Assembly (NCBI GenBank): GCA_047624165.1 | Contig: JBLHPD010000136.1 | Coordinates: 1 to 13,272 of the forward strand | Source of the DNA: Clostridium_AD sp047624165 | GTDB lineage: Bacteria > Bacillota > Clostridia > Clostridiales > Clostridiaceae | Direction of reading: 5' to 3' | DNA: 13,272 nt | In this document: one piece after another, positions 6,791 through 13,272 of the stretch | Layout: each line of letters opens with the position of its first letter | Position numbering within the stretch: position 1 is the stretch's first letter | The notes under the pieces: generated by a model | The model's database searches: none | Seen by the model: the letters and a program-made list of their open reading frames with translations, nothing else | Told to the model about the DNA's origin: nothing | Translations under genes and position numbers: made by a program

Positions 6791-6828
6791 AAGTAAGACC
6801 AACTATTTTGTTGGCCTTACTTTTTTTT
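6791..6828 (+). terminator. Terminator of the HesB-like selenoprotein gene
   Basis: AAGTAAG-A-CCAAC (6791-6803) pairs with GTTGG-C-CTTACTT (6810-6822) around a TATTTT loop, with one A/C mismatch, followed by an uninterrupted T8 run (6821-6828). It begins 11 bases after the stop codon. Confidence 0.88.
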
Positions 6829-6873
6829 ATAAACGCCAGATTAGAAGCACTTATAATGCATATTTATAGTTTG

Positions 6874-6902
6874 TTGACTTTCAAAATAATTCATGATAAT
6901 AT
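6874..6902 (+). promoter_or_regulatory. Probable bioY promoter
   Basis: TTGACT (6874-6879) is a near-consensus -35. A -10 may be TAATAT (6897-6902, 17-bp spacing) or GATAAT (6895-6900, 15-bp spacing). In either case transcription would start inside the BirA operator that follows immediately. Confidence 0.6.
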
Positions 6903-6903
6903 C

Positions 6904-6937
6904 ATTGTAAACCATATATATAAATGAGGTTTACAAT
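6904..6937. promoter_or_regulatory. BirA biotin-repressor operator upstream of bioY
   Basis: A perfect 10-bp inverted repeat, ATTGTAAACC (6904-6913) and GGTTTACAAT (6928-6937), is separated by a 14-bp spacer. This closely matches the Firmicute BirA operator (arms like TTGTTAACC/GGTTAACAA with a spacer of about 14-15 bp). It covers the expected start of bioY transcription, so holo-BirA would shut off biotin uptake when biotin is plentiful. Confidence 0.88.
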
Positions 6938-7010
6938 TGTATTAACAGCATATTTAATTAAGTAGTGAATAATGTTGCGTAATCTATAATTTTATAAGGA
7001 GGAATTTATT

Positions 7011-7559
7011 TTGAAATTATCTACACGAGATCTGATAATTACAGCATTATTTACAGCACTAACAGCAGTTGGTGGAATTATATCTATACCACTTGGACCA
7101 TTACCTATAACGCTACAAACTTTTTTCGTTATTTTATCAGGACTAATATTAGGTGCCAAATTAGGTGCTTTATCTCAAATCACATATGTTGTTTTAGGCT
7201 TAGTTGGATTACCTATTTTTGCTGGTGGTTATGGAGGCCTAGGCACATTAGTAAGACCTTCTTTTGGATTTTTAATAGGCTATATTGTTGCAGCTTATGT
7301 AATTGGGAAGCTTACAGAAAAAGATAAGTCTCTTTCTAAAATTATATATTCTGTTATTTTAGGAAGTTTTGTAATTTATATTATTGGTGTACCTTACTTT
7401 TATTTTATTTTTACAAATTATTTAGGAAAAAATATAAATTTTTATTCAGCGCTTAAATACGCTTGCATACCATTTATACCTGGTGATATTATAAAAGCAG
7501 TACTAGCTATAACGCTCGCTAAACAATTAATTCCTAGGCTGTCAAAGTATTTAAAATAA
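7011..7559 (+). CDS. bioY: Biotin transporter BioY (ECF substrate-binding S component)
   Basis: BioY binds biotin in the membrane and imports it with an energising ECF module. The 182-residue length is normal, with about six transmembrane segments. Family motifs are visible: GPLPITLQTFFVILSG near residues 28-43, LGLVGLPIFAGGYGGLGTLVRPSFGFLIGY in the middle, and FIPGDIIKAVLAITLA near the C-terminus. The start codon is TTG, chosen because AAGGAGG (6996-7002) lies 8 nt upstream and the protein begins with the usual LSTRDLIITALFTALTAVGG. No EcfA/EcfT genes or biotin synthesis genes are nearby, so it probably shares a general ECF module encoded elsewhere. Control by BirA is indicated by the operator at 6904-6937. 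Confidence 0.95.
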   Translation: MKLSTRDLIITALFTALTAVGGIISIPLGPLPITLQTFFVILSGLILGAKLGALSQITYVVLGLVGLPIFAGGYGGLGTLVRPSFGFLIGYIVAAYVIGKLTEKDKSLSKIIYSVILGSFVIYIIGVPYFYFIFTNYLGKNINFYSALKYACIPFIPGDIIKAVLAITLAKQLIPRLSKYLK

Positions 7560-7588
7560 AATTAATGCGTAAATTCTTATAGTATTTT

Positions 7589-7616
7589 AGGAGGTAACCC
7601 AAGGTTATCTCCTTTT
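7589..7616 (+). terminator. Terminator of bioY
   Basis: An 11-bp stem, AGGAGGTAACC (7589-7599) with GGTTATCTCCT (7603-7613), contains one G/T wobble and a tight 3-nt loop, followed by TTTTG. It starts 30 bases after the bioY stop. The T-run is short, but the position and stem are convincing. It does not look functional on the minus strand. Confidence 0.7.
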
Positions 7617-7628
7617 GAATATCCATTG

Positions 7629-7967
7629 CTACTCCCAAGCAGTCCATATCTCTGGCACATAGCCCACAGTAGCTTGTTTTCCGTTACGTACTATTGGAGT
7701 CTTAAAAAGCTGTGGGTTATTTAATAAAATATCTTCCTTTGTCTCTTCTCCTCTAATTTGATCTAAATTTAATCTTTTATAATCCTTTATTTTTGTATTT
7801 ATTAAATTGTTCAATCCTAAAGAACTTTTTACACTTTGTAGTTCACCCTTACTTAGTCCTTTAATATTTAAATCTATGAATTGATATTTTATATTTCTTT
7901 CTTTAAAAAATCGTTCAGTTTTTTGTGTATCAAAACACTTTTTAGTTCCAAAACATTGAATATTCAT
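7629..7967 (-). CDS. ArsC/Spx-family thioredoxin-fold protein (arsenate reductase-like)
   Basis: The protein has 112 residues, the normal family length. The N-terminal strand and active-site loop is IQCFGTKKCFDTQKTERFF: Cys11 aligns with the catalytic cysteine of ArsC, and Cys5 lies six residues before it. The pair is CX5C rather than the CXXC of Spx. The C-terminal LFKTPIVRNGKQATVGYVPEIW matches the cis-proline (TPIV) and ATVGY signature of the ArsC/YffB/Spx group. AAGGAG lies about 10 nt before the ATG. No arsR, arsB or acr3 is nearby, so arsenate as substrate is not supported; it may be a general thiol reductase or a regulator. It follows the permease gene by 140 bases on the same strand. 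Confidence 0.8.
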   Translation of the reverse strand: MNIQCFGTKKCFDTQKTERFFKERNIKYQFIDLNIKGLSKGELQSVKSSLGLNNLINTKIKDYKRLNLDQIRGEETKEDILLNNPQLFKTPIVRNGKQATVGYVPEIWTAWE

Positions 7968-8009
7968 TTGTTTTACTCTCCTTAAATCATCACCATCTGT
8001 GATGCAATA

Positions 8010-8027
8010 TTAATTACCGTTAATTAA
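8010..8027. promoter_or_regulatory. CG-centred palindrome upstream of the ArsC-like gene
   Basis: TTAATTACCGTTAATTAA is an 18-bp palindrome with 16 matching positions and a central CG, lying 43-60 bases before the ArsC-like start on the minus strand. A perfect small hairpin (CATCAC and GTGATG arms, 7988-8004) lies between it and the ribosome binding site. It may be an operator; AT-rich palindromes arise by chance, so support is weak. Confidence 0.3.
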
Positions 8028-8107
8028 AAAATCGGTCGATATAAGTATAAGGCATCGCCCCAAAAATAACTAGTAAGTTTGTTAGTCTTTTTTTGAAGAT
8101 GACAAAA

Positions 8108-9478
8108 CTAGAGTATTATAATGGCCAATATTACTGTAGCAACTATTCCACAAGTAACAGGGATAATATTCTTTCTAGCTACGTCAAATGGTTCAACTTT
8201 ACATATCCCGGCTGCAGCAACCACACTCCAAGGAATTATGGTTCCTCCACCTATCCATATGGTTATGATTTGACCAAATGCTGCGACCTTTTCTTTGTCT
8301 ATAGTAATAGCGGTTGAAAAGGTGCTAGCTAAAGTTCCAACTATGGGAAGGCCTGCAAAACCTGAACCACTAAGTCCAAGAAGAGTACTTACTGCAGTTT
8401 GTATGCCTATTACAGAATACTTTGATAACGGTATTTTATTGGCTGCATATATTCCTATATCACTTAAAATTCCAGTGGCTCCATTACCCAGTATATCAGT
8501 TGCTGTGCCTTCACTTCCTAGAAAAAAGAAAGCACCGATTATTATAATTGGTGCAAATATGCTAATTCCAAATGCAAATCCACTTTTAATATATTTAGTA
8601 ACTTCTCCTAGTGATGTTTTAATATCAGTATGAACTATAGATGTAATTATCATTATTAGTGCCGCTGTTCCACCTATTAAAGCTGTAGATTCTGAGCCTA
8701 TTAATTTGAATTTATTTATGAATATGATATCTGTTATAAAAGCTATTGGAGTGGCTATTGCCATTACTTTTGTTCCTTTTGACTTCGGTTTTATTAATTC
8801 CTTAGCTTCATTTATTGTTGTGGAAATCCTAATTTCTGAAGTTTTGTCTTTTCTCATAAGTATAAATGCTATAGTAATAGTAACAATACTCATTACGCCC
8901 CAAAATGGAATACTTTCTTTAATAATCCCCAGAGGACTCACTAAATTTGCAGTCTTAGCAGTTATTGATGGTGCGGCTTGAAGAACAAAATCGCTTGATA
9001 GAGCAACTCCATTCCCAAATATGCATAAAACTACAGCTGCCCATACTGGAGGCAATCCAGATTTTATAGCTGCAGGCACCATTAAAGCGCCTACAAAAAC
9101 AACTGCAGGTGTTGGCCAAATAAACCATGAAGTAATTGTCATAGTAATACCAAGAACAAAAAAAGACATAGTTTTGTTTATCATTAATTTCTTCATAGGT
9201 TTTACAATTAGTTCATCTGCACCTATGTCAGTTAATGCGCTAGACATCGCATTAACTAATGCGATAACTACAACTACTTCAATAAATTCTTTTCCTGATA
9301 CTACTATTGCTTTATATATAATCTGCACGGACGCTAGAATATCCCCGGTAAAGATAAACCCTATTATTCCGATACCTAAAATACATGGAAGAATCACATC
9401 TTTTTTAAGTGTAATTATTACAATAATTATTAGAATTATGATCATATACACATAATGAATTGTTCCTAAAATTACCAT
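8108..9478 (-). CDS. Multi-pass membrane permease, substrate unknown (ion-transporter-like)
   Basis: The protein has 456 residues with about 12-13 hydrophobic segments, clear from residue 7 to the C-terminus. Longer loops occur near residues 85-104 (GADELIVKPMKKLMINK) and 209-236 (charged, with KPKSKG). Glycine-rich re-entrant-like segments occur in both halves: WPTPAVVFVGALMVPAA / GNGVALSSDF in the first, and SGSGFAGLPIVGTLAS / GGGTIIPWSVVAAAG in the second. This layout recalls the ion-transporter superfamily (DcuC, NhaC and GntP-like carriers for organic anions or sodium/proton exchange), but I cannot assign a family. The ATG follows AGGAGG with about 11-nt spacing. TATAAT at 9545-9550 on the minus strand is a possible -10. 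I see no convincing terminator after it, so read-through into the ArsC-like gene is possible. Confidence 0.85.
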   Translation of the reverse strand: MVILGTIHYVYMIIILIIIVIITLKKDVILPCILGIGIIGFIFTGDILASVQIIYKAIVVSGKEFIEVVVVIALVNAMSSALTDIGADELIVKPMKKLMINKTMSFFVLGITMTITSWFIWPTPAVVFVGALMVPAAIKSGLPPVWAAVVLCIFGNGVALSSDFVLQAAPSITAKTANLVSPLGIIKESIPFWGVMSIVTITIAFILMRKDKTSEIRISTTINEAKELIKPKSKGTKVMAIATPIAFITDIIFINKFKLIGSESTALIGGTAALIMIITSIVHTDIKTSLGEVTKYIKSGFAFGISIFAPIIIIGAFFFLGSEGTATDILGNGATGILSDIGIYAANKIPLSKYSVIGIQTAVSTLLGLSGSGFAGLPIVGTLASTFSTAITIDKEKVAAFGQIITIWIGGGTIIPWSVVAAAGICKVEPFDVARKNIIPVTCGIVATVILAIIIL

Positions 9479-9650
9479 GTATTCTTACTCCTCCTGTGCA
9501 TTAACCCAGTTTCATACACTAATTACATATAAAATTAAATAACTATTATAGAAACGTGGGACACCTATAAATTTTTGTTTTGAAATGCATATTAAATTCA
9601 GTATGTGCAAAATCTAAAGTAAATAATCAACTTTAATAGCATGACTTTAA

Positions 9651-9666
9651 CTATCATTTATGATAG
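9651..9666. promoter_or_regulatory. Perfect palindrome upstream of the 90-residue hypothetical gene
   Basis: CTATCAT (9651-9657) and ATGATAG (9660-9666) form a perfect 7-bp inverted repeat with a TT centre, 53 bases before the ATG at 9719. A second imperfect hairpin (CTCATC with GGTGAG) lies just before the Shine-Dalgarno. It is a plausible operator in the 240-base gap 9479-9718, which otherwise shows no gene. Confidence 0.35.
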
Positions 9667-9718
9667 ACTTATGACTAATAATTGTTGTCTCATCACTAAG
9701 GTGAGCAAGGAGGAAAAA

Positions 9719-9991
9719 ATGTTAAAAATTTGGGGTAAATTAATTAATGATAATAGAATTATTATGGATGAAGTTTCAATGTCGGAAATAGATGACAGTT
9801 ATCAAGAAAATCTAAAAGCATGTATAACTGAGTTATGTTATAAATTTGACATTTCAACACCTTACTGGCTAAAATCTAATATTAATGAATATAATAAAAG
9901 ACGCAAAACTAGTTTTGATGAAAATAATTTTATAGATGAAATTCAATTTGATAAATTTATGATAGAAGAATTGAAACCAAGCGAAAAATAG
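9719..9991 (+). CDS. Conserved-looking hypothetical protein, 90 residues
   Basis: I do not assign a function. The start is the ATG at 9719, preceded by AAGGAGG (9707-9713) with 5-nt spacing; the frame is open 26 codons further upstream, but that part has no ribosome binding site. The protein is cytosolic-looking, with no signal peptide or membrane segment. It has many acidic and aromatic residues, two cysteines in ACITELCYKFD (Cys35 and Cys40 by my count), and a TPYWLKSNINEYNKRRKTSFDENNF stretch that reads as a structured domain. It stands alone between oppositely oriented genes, with its own terminator (the stop codon lies inside the stem). The ordered composition and complete expression signals argue that it is real. 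Confidence 0.78.
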   Translation: MLKIWGKLINDNRIIMDEVSMSEIDDSYQENLKACITELCYKFDISTPYWLKSNINEYNKRRKTSFDENNFIDEIQFDKFMIEELKPSEK

Positions 9992-10011
9992 TGCCCCCAG
10001 GCACTATTTTT
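9984..10011. terminator. Bidirectional terminator between the hypothetical gene and the efflux operon
   Basis: A perfect 12-bp stem (AAAAATAGTGCC at 9984-9995 with its complement at 10000-10011) has a CCCA loop and T-runs on both strands. It contains the stop codon of the plus-strand gene and lies 33 bases past the stop of the converging minus-strand permease gene. Confidence 0.92.
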
Positions 10012-10044
10012 AAGTCTTCTTGTTTTGTTTACATCTTTCTAATT

Positions 10045-11256
10045 TTACTCATACCTAAGCGCATCAATAGGATCTAATTCTGCTGCTTTCTTAGCAGGAT
10101 ATATACCAAAAAAGACACCAACTGCTGAGGAGAATAAAATAGAACCAATTATGGATGAGGACGATATTACTGGGGTTATTCCTGCAAAAATCCCTATGAT
10201 TTCTGCGCCAACAATGCCTAAAATCATTCCCATAAGCCCTCCTATTAAGGATAAAATAACTGATTCAATTAGAAACTGCATTAGAATTACTTTAGTTGTA
10301 GCTCCTACTGCTTTTCTTATTCCTATCTCTCTTGTTCTTTCAGTAACTGATACGAGCATTATATTCATTACACCGATGCCACCAACTAATAACGATATAG
10401 CAGCAACTGCACTTATAAATGCTGTAAATATTCCAAGAACACTGTTAATTTGCTCAAGCATTGCGAGTGCATTATCTGCTGAATATATTTCTTTCCCTCT
10501 ATTGTTGTGCCTTAATTCTAACATTTTTATTGTCCCGTTTCCTACCGATTCGCTATTTTCTTGTGAACTTGCAACCACGGTTATGCAACTTACTTTGAAT
10601 TCATTAGACTGTAACGTGCTTAAGAAAGTTACTGGAGCGGTTATTATGAATGGTTTGCCAGAGCGTTTACCATTTCCAAAAGGTGAGGTTATTCCTTTCT
10701 CAACTCCTATAATAGTCATCTTTTTTATCAAATTATTTTGGCCTACTTTAATACTCTCACCGACCACATCAGAATATCCAAATAAACTAATGGCATCAGT
10801 TTCATCAATTATTCCCACAGCTGCTGCTTGTTCATATTCCTTTTCATTAAAATATCTTCCGAAAATAATTTCAGTGTTATTTATGTATGCAAGATCTGGG
10901 GATCCTCCTCTCATATAAGCATTTTCACTGTCATTTTTAGAAAAAATAGCACCTTGGAATTGATAAGAAGGGCTTACATATTTAACGCTTTCAATCTTTT
11001 GCTTTATCTGTTTAACATCTTCTAATGTTATATAATCCGTTGACTGTGCCTCTGCTCCATTTACTTTAACTGTAACAGATGAAGCTCCCAGTTTTTCGAA
11101 TTCACCTGTGATAGCTTTTTGTCCTCCTTGGCCAAGAGATACAATTGTGATTACTGAACTTATACCAATTATTATTCCAAGCATGGTAAGGAAAGCCCTC
11201 ATTTTATTCGCCTTTATGCTTTCTAGGGCAGTTTTTACACTTTCAAATATATTCAT
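10045..11256 (-). CDS. MacB/FtsX-type ABC transporter permease (YknZ-like)
   Basis: This is the membrane subunit of a three-part efflux system. Its 403 residues have the MacB layout. TM1 is near residues 20-42 (MRAFLTMLGIIIGISSVITI), followed by an extracytoplasmic MacB periplasmic-core-like domain (about 45-260), then three C-terminal transmembrane segments (FtsX domain, about 270-390) with GIGVMNIMLVSVTERTREIGIRKAVGA, and the ending YPAKKAAELDPIDALRYE. The start is the ATG at 11256, with AGGGAG 7 nt upstream. An in-frame TTG 24 bases upstream would overlap the ATPase gene and has no ribosome binding site. It lies 13 bases after the ATPase gene. Relatives export antimicrobial peptides, macrolides or toxins; the substrate here is unknown. 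Confidence 0.92.
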   Translation of the reverse strand: MNIFESVKTALESIKANKMRAFLTMLGIIIGISSVITIVSLGQGGQKAITGEFEKLGASSVTVKVNGAEAQSTDYITLEDVKQIKQKIESVKYVSPSYQFQGAIFSKNDSENAYMRGGSPDLAYINNTEIIFGRYFNEKEYEQAAAVGIIDETDAISLFGYSDVVGESIKVGQNNLIKKMTIIGVEKGITSPFGNGKRSGKPFIITAPVTFLSTLQSNEFKVSCITVVASSQENSESVGNGTIKMLELRHNNRGKEIYSADNALAMLEQINSVLGIFTAFISAVAAISLLVGGIGVMNIMLVSVTERTREIGIRKAVGATTKVILMQFLIESVILSLIGGLMGMILGIVGAEIIGIFAGITPVISSSSIIGSILFSSAVGVFFGIYPAKKAAELDPIDALRYE

Positions 11257-11269
11257 ACTTTCGCTCCCT

Positions 11270-11962
11270 TTATAGGACAATTTTATGATTAACGTTTGAA
11301 TCAGATACTATTTCCCCGTCTCTAAATCTTATTATTCTATTTGTATGGTCTGCAATATCATTTTCATGTGTTACCATGAGTATTGTAGCTCCTTCATTAT
11401 TCAAGTCTTTGAAAATCTTCATTATATCTTCTGAGGATTTAGAATCTAAATTACCAGTAGGTTCATCTGCCATGAGAACTGCGGGTGAATTAACTATTGC
11501 TCTTGCAATTGCAGCCCTTTGCTTTTGTCCCCCAGATATTTCATTTGGCAAATGATATGCTCTATCAGAAAGACCTACTTTTTCAAGTGCATTAAGAGCT
11601 TTTTCTTTTCTTTCTTTAGCTGGTATACCTGCATACATCATTGGGAGCTTCACATTTTCAAGTAAGCTAATTCGTGGAATAAGATTAAATGATTGAAATA
11701 CAAATCCTATCTCTTTATTTCTTATATAGGCAAGTTCATCACCACTTAGAATTGAAATGTCTCGTCCATTTAAAATGTACTTTCCGCTATTCATTTTATC
11801 AAGACATCCAAGAATATTCATTAAAGTAGATTTACCTGAACCAGAAGCACCCATTATTGCTGTAAACTCTCCCCTTTCTATTTTGAGACTAATATTTTTA
11901 AGGGCCATGAATTCAAGATCTCCAGTTTTGTATATTTTTATTAAGTCTCTCACCTCTATCAT
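11270..11962 (-). CDS. ABC transporter ATPase, MacB/LolD/YknY type
   Basis: This is the ATPase of the efflux operon, 230 residues. Walker A is GASGSGKS (38-45), the Q-loop FVFQSFNLIPRISLLENV, the signature ISGGQKQRAAIARAI, Walker B AVLMADEPTGNLDS and the H-loop VTHEND. The DEPTGNLD form and short length identify the MacB/LolD (type VII) group. The ATG overlaps the stop of the upstream membrane-fusion gene by 4 bases (ATGA at 11959-11962), with GGAGG just before it, so the two are probably translationally coupled. Confidence 0.94.
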   Translation of the reverse strand: MIEVRDLIKIYKTGDLEFMALKNISLKIERGEFTAIMGASGSGKSTLMNILGCLDKMNSGKYILNGRDISILSGDELAYIRNKEIGFVFQSFNLIPRISLLENVKLPMMYAGIPAKERKEKALNALEKVGLSDRAYHLPNEISGGQKQRAAIARAIVNSPAVLMADEPTGNLDSKSSEDIMKIFKDLNNEGATILMVTHENDIADHTNRIIRFRDGEIVSDSNVNHKIVL

Positions 11963-13122
11963 TTACTTTCCTCCGTTAACTCTTTTACAGTTAAACCTTC
12001 CTTAATAGAAGCCGTAGGATTTAAAACAATTTTGTCTCCCTTTTTAACTCCTTTAGTTATTTGAACTTCAGTATCTGATTGAATACCGATATTTACCCTT
12101 CTTTCATGAATCACATTTTTCTCAACCACGTAAACTGAATTTGTATTCCCTTTTTCTACCTTTAATCCCTCAGAAGGTATTTTAACAGCAACTGCAACTT
12201 TTCCTACTAGTATATCTATATCTACATCAAAATCTATTTTTAAATCAGGTGCTTTTTCTAAGATTGCTATTTCTACGTTTAAAGATGTTTCACTTCCTGT
12301 TACTCCCACTGTTTTATTTGCTGCTGGGTCTATTAATGAAACACTACCTTTATAGAATTTTTCTCCATTTTTAATTATTACTTCTTGACCGATTTTAACT
12401 TTATTAGCATCATATTTACCAAGGGAGGCGACTCCTTTTAAATCTTCTATATCTTGAACTACTACCACGGCTTCCATACCATTCCCAACAGCACCTGCAA
12501 TTGCTTTCATTGCAGTTACCACTCCAGCGCTAGTAGCTATAATTGTGCTTTTATTTTCTGCTAATTTTTGTTTAGCTGAATTTAAGGATATTTTTGAAAG
12601 TTTTACAGAATTATCTGCTTGTTTTAACTTTTCCACGGAAATTGGTGATAAAGCACTCTTTTGTTGCTTTAAACCTTCTACTTTTGCTTTATCAGCTTGA
12701 TTTGAACTTTTTTCTAATCCCATAATTTCTTTAGCTAAATTAGAAATACTATTTAATATATTCTCATTTTGATTGTATAAATCTTTTTTCTGGAGGAGTG
12801 CATTATCATATTGTATTTGCGCCTGACTAACTGTAGAAGCTAAATCCATAGTTTCATAAGTTACTAGGACATCACCTATTTTGACCTTATCTCCCACTGA
12901 TACATTTACATTTTTAATTCTAGCTTGAAGGCCAAAATATTCTTTACTGTTCTTTGATTTCACCGTTGCTGTCGTAGAAATATAGGATTTAAGTTCCCCT
13001 ACTTCGACTATTGAAGTTTTTACAGATACAATTTTACTATCATTTCTTTTTTCATTTATTAAAAATGCAACACTTAAAATAGATAATATAATTAAGCCGT
13101 AAACTACTGTTTTCTTTTTCAT
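11959..13122 (-). CDS. Efflux membrane-fusion (HlyD/MacA-like) protein, YknX-like
   Basis: The protein has 387 residues. An N-terminal signal anchor (about 5-22, VVYGLIILSILSVAFLI) places the rest outside the membrane. A biotinyl-lipoyl-like half-motif follows (about 65-90, GLQARIKNVNVSVGDKVKIGDVLVTYE). Next is a coiled-coil-rich hairpin (about 95-195) and the second half of the lipoyl domain (IIATSAGVVTAMKAIAGAVGNGMEAVVVVQD). Beta-barrel and membrane-proximal domains complete it (IKIGQEVIIKNG-like, IPSEGLKVEKGNTNSVYVVEKNVIHERRVNIG, KKGDKIVLNPTASIKEG). AAGGAGG (13130-13136) lies 7 nt before the ATG. In a Gram-positive it cannot reach an outer membrane and presumably aids the permease, as YknX does with YknYZ in B. 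subtilis (SdpC toxin protection). Confidence 0.92.
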   Translation of the reverse strand: MKKKTVVYGLIILSILSVAFLINEKRNDSKIVSVKTSIVEVGELKSYISTTATVKSKNSKEYFGLQARIKNVNVSVGDKVKIGDVLVTYETMDLASTVSQAQIQYDNALLQKKDLYNQNENILNSISNLAKEIMGLEKSSNQADKAKVEGLKQQKSALSPISVEKLKQADNSVKLSKISLNSAKQKLAENKSTIIATSAGVVTAMKAIAGAVGNGMEAVVVVQDIEDLKGVASLGKYDANKVKIGQEVIIKNGEKFYKGSVSLIDPAANKTVGVTGSETSLNVEIAILEKAPDLKIDFDVDIDILVGKVAVAVKIPSEGLKVEKGNTNSVYVVEKNVIHERRVNIGIQSDTEVQITKGVKKGDKIVLNPTASIKEGLTVKELTEESK

Positions 13123-13151
13123 CTTTGTTCCTCCTTATATGCCTCGAGCTC

Positions 13152-13177
13152 TCACGGAAACTCTTTAGAGCCCGTGA
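13152..13177 (-). other. Two-tier hairpin in the leader of the efflux operon
   Basis: TCACGG (13152-13157) and CCGTGA (13172-13177) enclose a second inner repeat (CTC and GAG, 13161-13163 with 13168-13170). On the minus strand it lies 29 bases before the start codon of the membrane-fusion gene and is followed by GAGAGCTCGAG, not a T-run, so it is not a simple terminator. It may be an operator, an RNA processing site or an attenuator component. Confidence 0.4.
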
Positions 13178-13270
13178 TTACTCATTTTTAATATCATTAA
13201 TTTTTATTAATTCCCCCATTTTTTTTGCATAAAACGCTTGACAAGTCTGTAAAATTTTGAAAATCTCCTC
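13178..13270 (-). CDS. Possible C-terminal end of an upstream minus-strand gene (partial)
   Basis: From the right window edge a minus-strand frame stays open for 30 codons and stops at TAA (13178-13180). The translated tail begins EEIFKILQTCQAFYAKKMGE and ends INDIKNE. It is helical-looking, with balanced charges, as in the last helix of a small regulator. It would lie 55 bases before the efflux operon, in the same direction. An open frame of this length has roughly a one in ten chance in such AT-rich DNA, so this is tentative. Confidence 0.4.
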   Translation of the reverse strand, partial: EEIFKILQTCQAFYAKKMGELIKINDIKNE

Positions 13271-13272
13271 CT

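Noticed and set aside
6736..6927. Plus-strand 63-codon ORF after the selenoprotein gene
   Set aside because: It overlaps the end of the HesB-like gene in another frame, runs through its terminator and the bioY promoter, and its composition follows from AT-rich DNA.
7629..7967. Arsenic-resistance locus
   Set aside because: Only an ArsC-fold protein is present; no ArsR, ArsB or Acr3 homologue is seen and the neighbouring permease does not look like ArsB to me.
8069..8094. Plus-strand hairpin followed by T7 as a terminator
   Set aside because: The stem has two G/T wobbles in seven pairs and no plus-strand gene ends nearby (bioY already has a terminator); read on the minus strand the pairing collapses, so it does not serve the permease gene.
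11257..11280. TTG start for the MacB-like permease eight codons upstream
   Set aside because: It overlaps the end of the ATPase gene, has no ribosome binding site, and covers the AGGGAG that serves the ATG at 11256.
13239..13272. TTGACA on the plus strand near the right edge as a promoter
   Set aside because: No acceptable -10 lies at 16-18 bp spacing (AAATCT at 17 bp) and the possible coding tail on the minus strand covers it.

Overview
The window is a low-GC, AT-rich stretch with strong AGGAGG-type ribosome binding sites and intrinsic terminators. Together with the gene content (a Bacillus/Clostridium-style ribose operon, a solo bioY under a BirA-type operator, a YknXYZ-like efflux set and a probable selenoprotein), it points to an anaerobic Firmicute, most likely Clostridium sensu lato. 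No rRNA, tRNA, CRISPR array, insertion sequence or prophage is visible.

Region by region. Positions 1-275 hold a 20-codon basic mini-ORF and a long hairpin terminator. Positions 276-6396 hold a complete ribose locus on the minus strand, transcribed right to left: rbsK, rbsD, rbsA, rbsC, rbsB, a strong terminator, then a LacI-family regulator (probable rbsR) with its own promoter. The rbsK promoter (TTGACT, 17 bp, TACAAT) carries a cre-like CcpA box over the -10 and a paired LacI-type operator at the start site. The products bind and import ribose (RbsB, RbsC, RbsA), convert pyranose to furanose (RbsD) and phosphorylate it (RbsK).

Positions 6489-6779 (plus) hold the most interesting gene. It is a 96-residue HesB/IscA-like protein whose reading frame is interrupted only by a TGA, at exactly the position of the conserved cysteine of the family. 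The flanking residues are intact, a possible bacterial SECIS hairpin follows, and the protein has no cysteine at all. It is best read as a selenoprotein that ordinary ORF calling would miss. A terminator follows, then bioY (7011-7559, plus), the biotin-binding component of an ECF transporter, preceded by a textbook BirA operator.

Positions 7629-9478 (minus) hold an ArsC/Spx-fold protein and a large multi-pass permease of unknown substrate. A 90-residue conserved-looking hypothetical gene (9719-9991, plus) ends in a perfect bidirectional terminator. Positions 10045-13122 (minus) hold a three-gene efflux operon (membrane-fusion protein, ABC ATPase, MacB/FtsX-type permease) with tight or overlapping junctions. 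The tail of another minus-strand gene may lie at the right edge.

Three starts were set from ribosome binding sites rather than the longest open frame: rbsC at 3353, the 90-residue gene at 9719 and the MacB-like permease at 11256.
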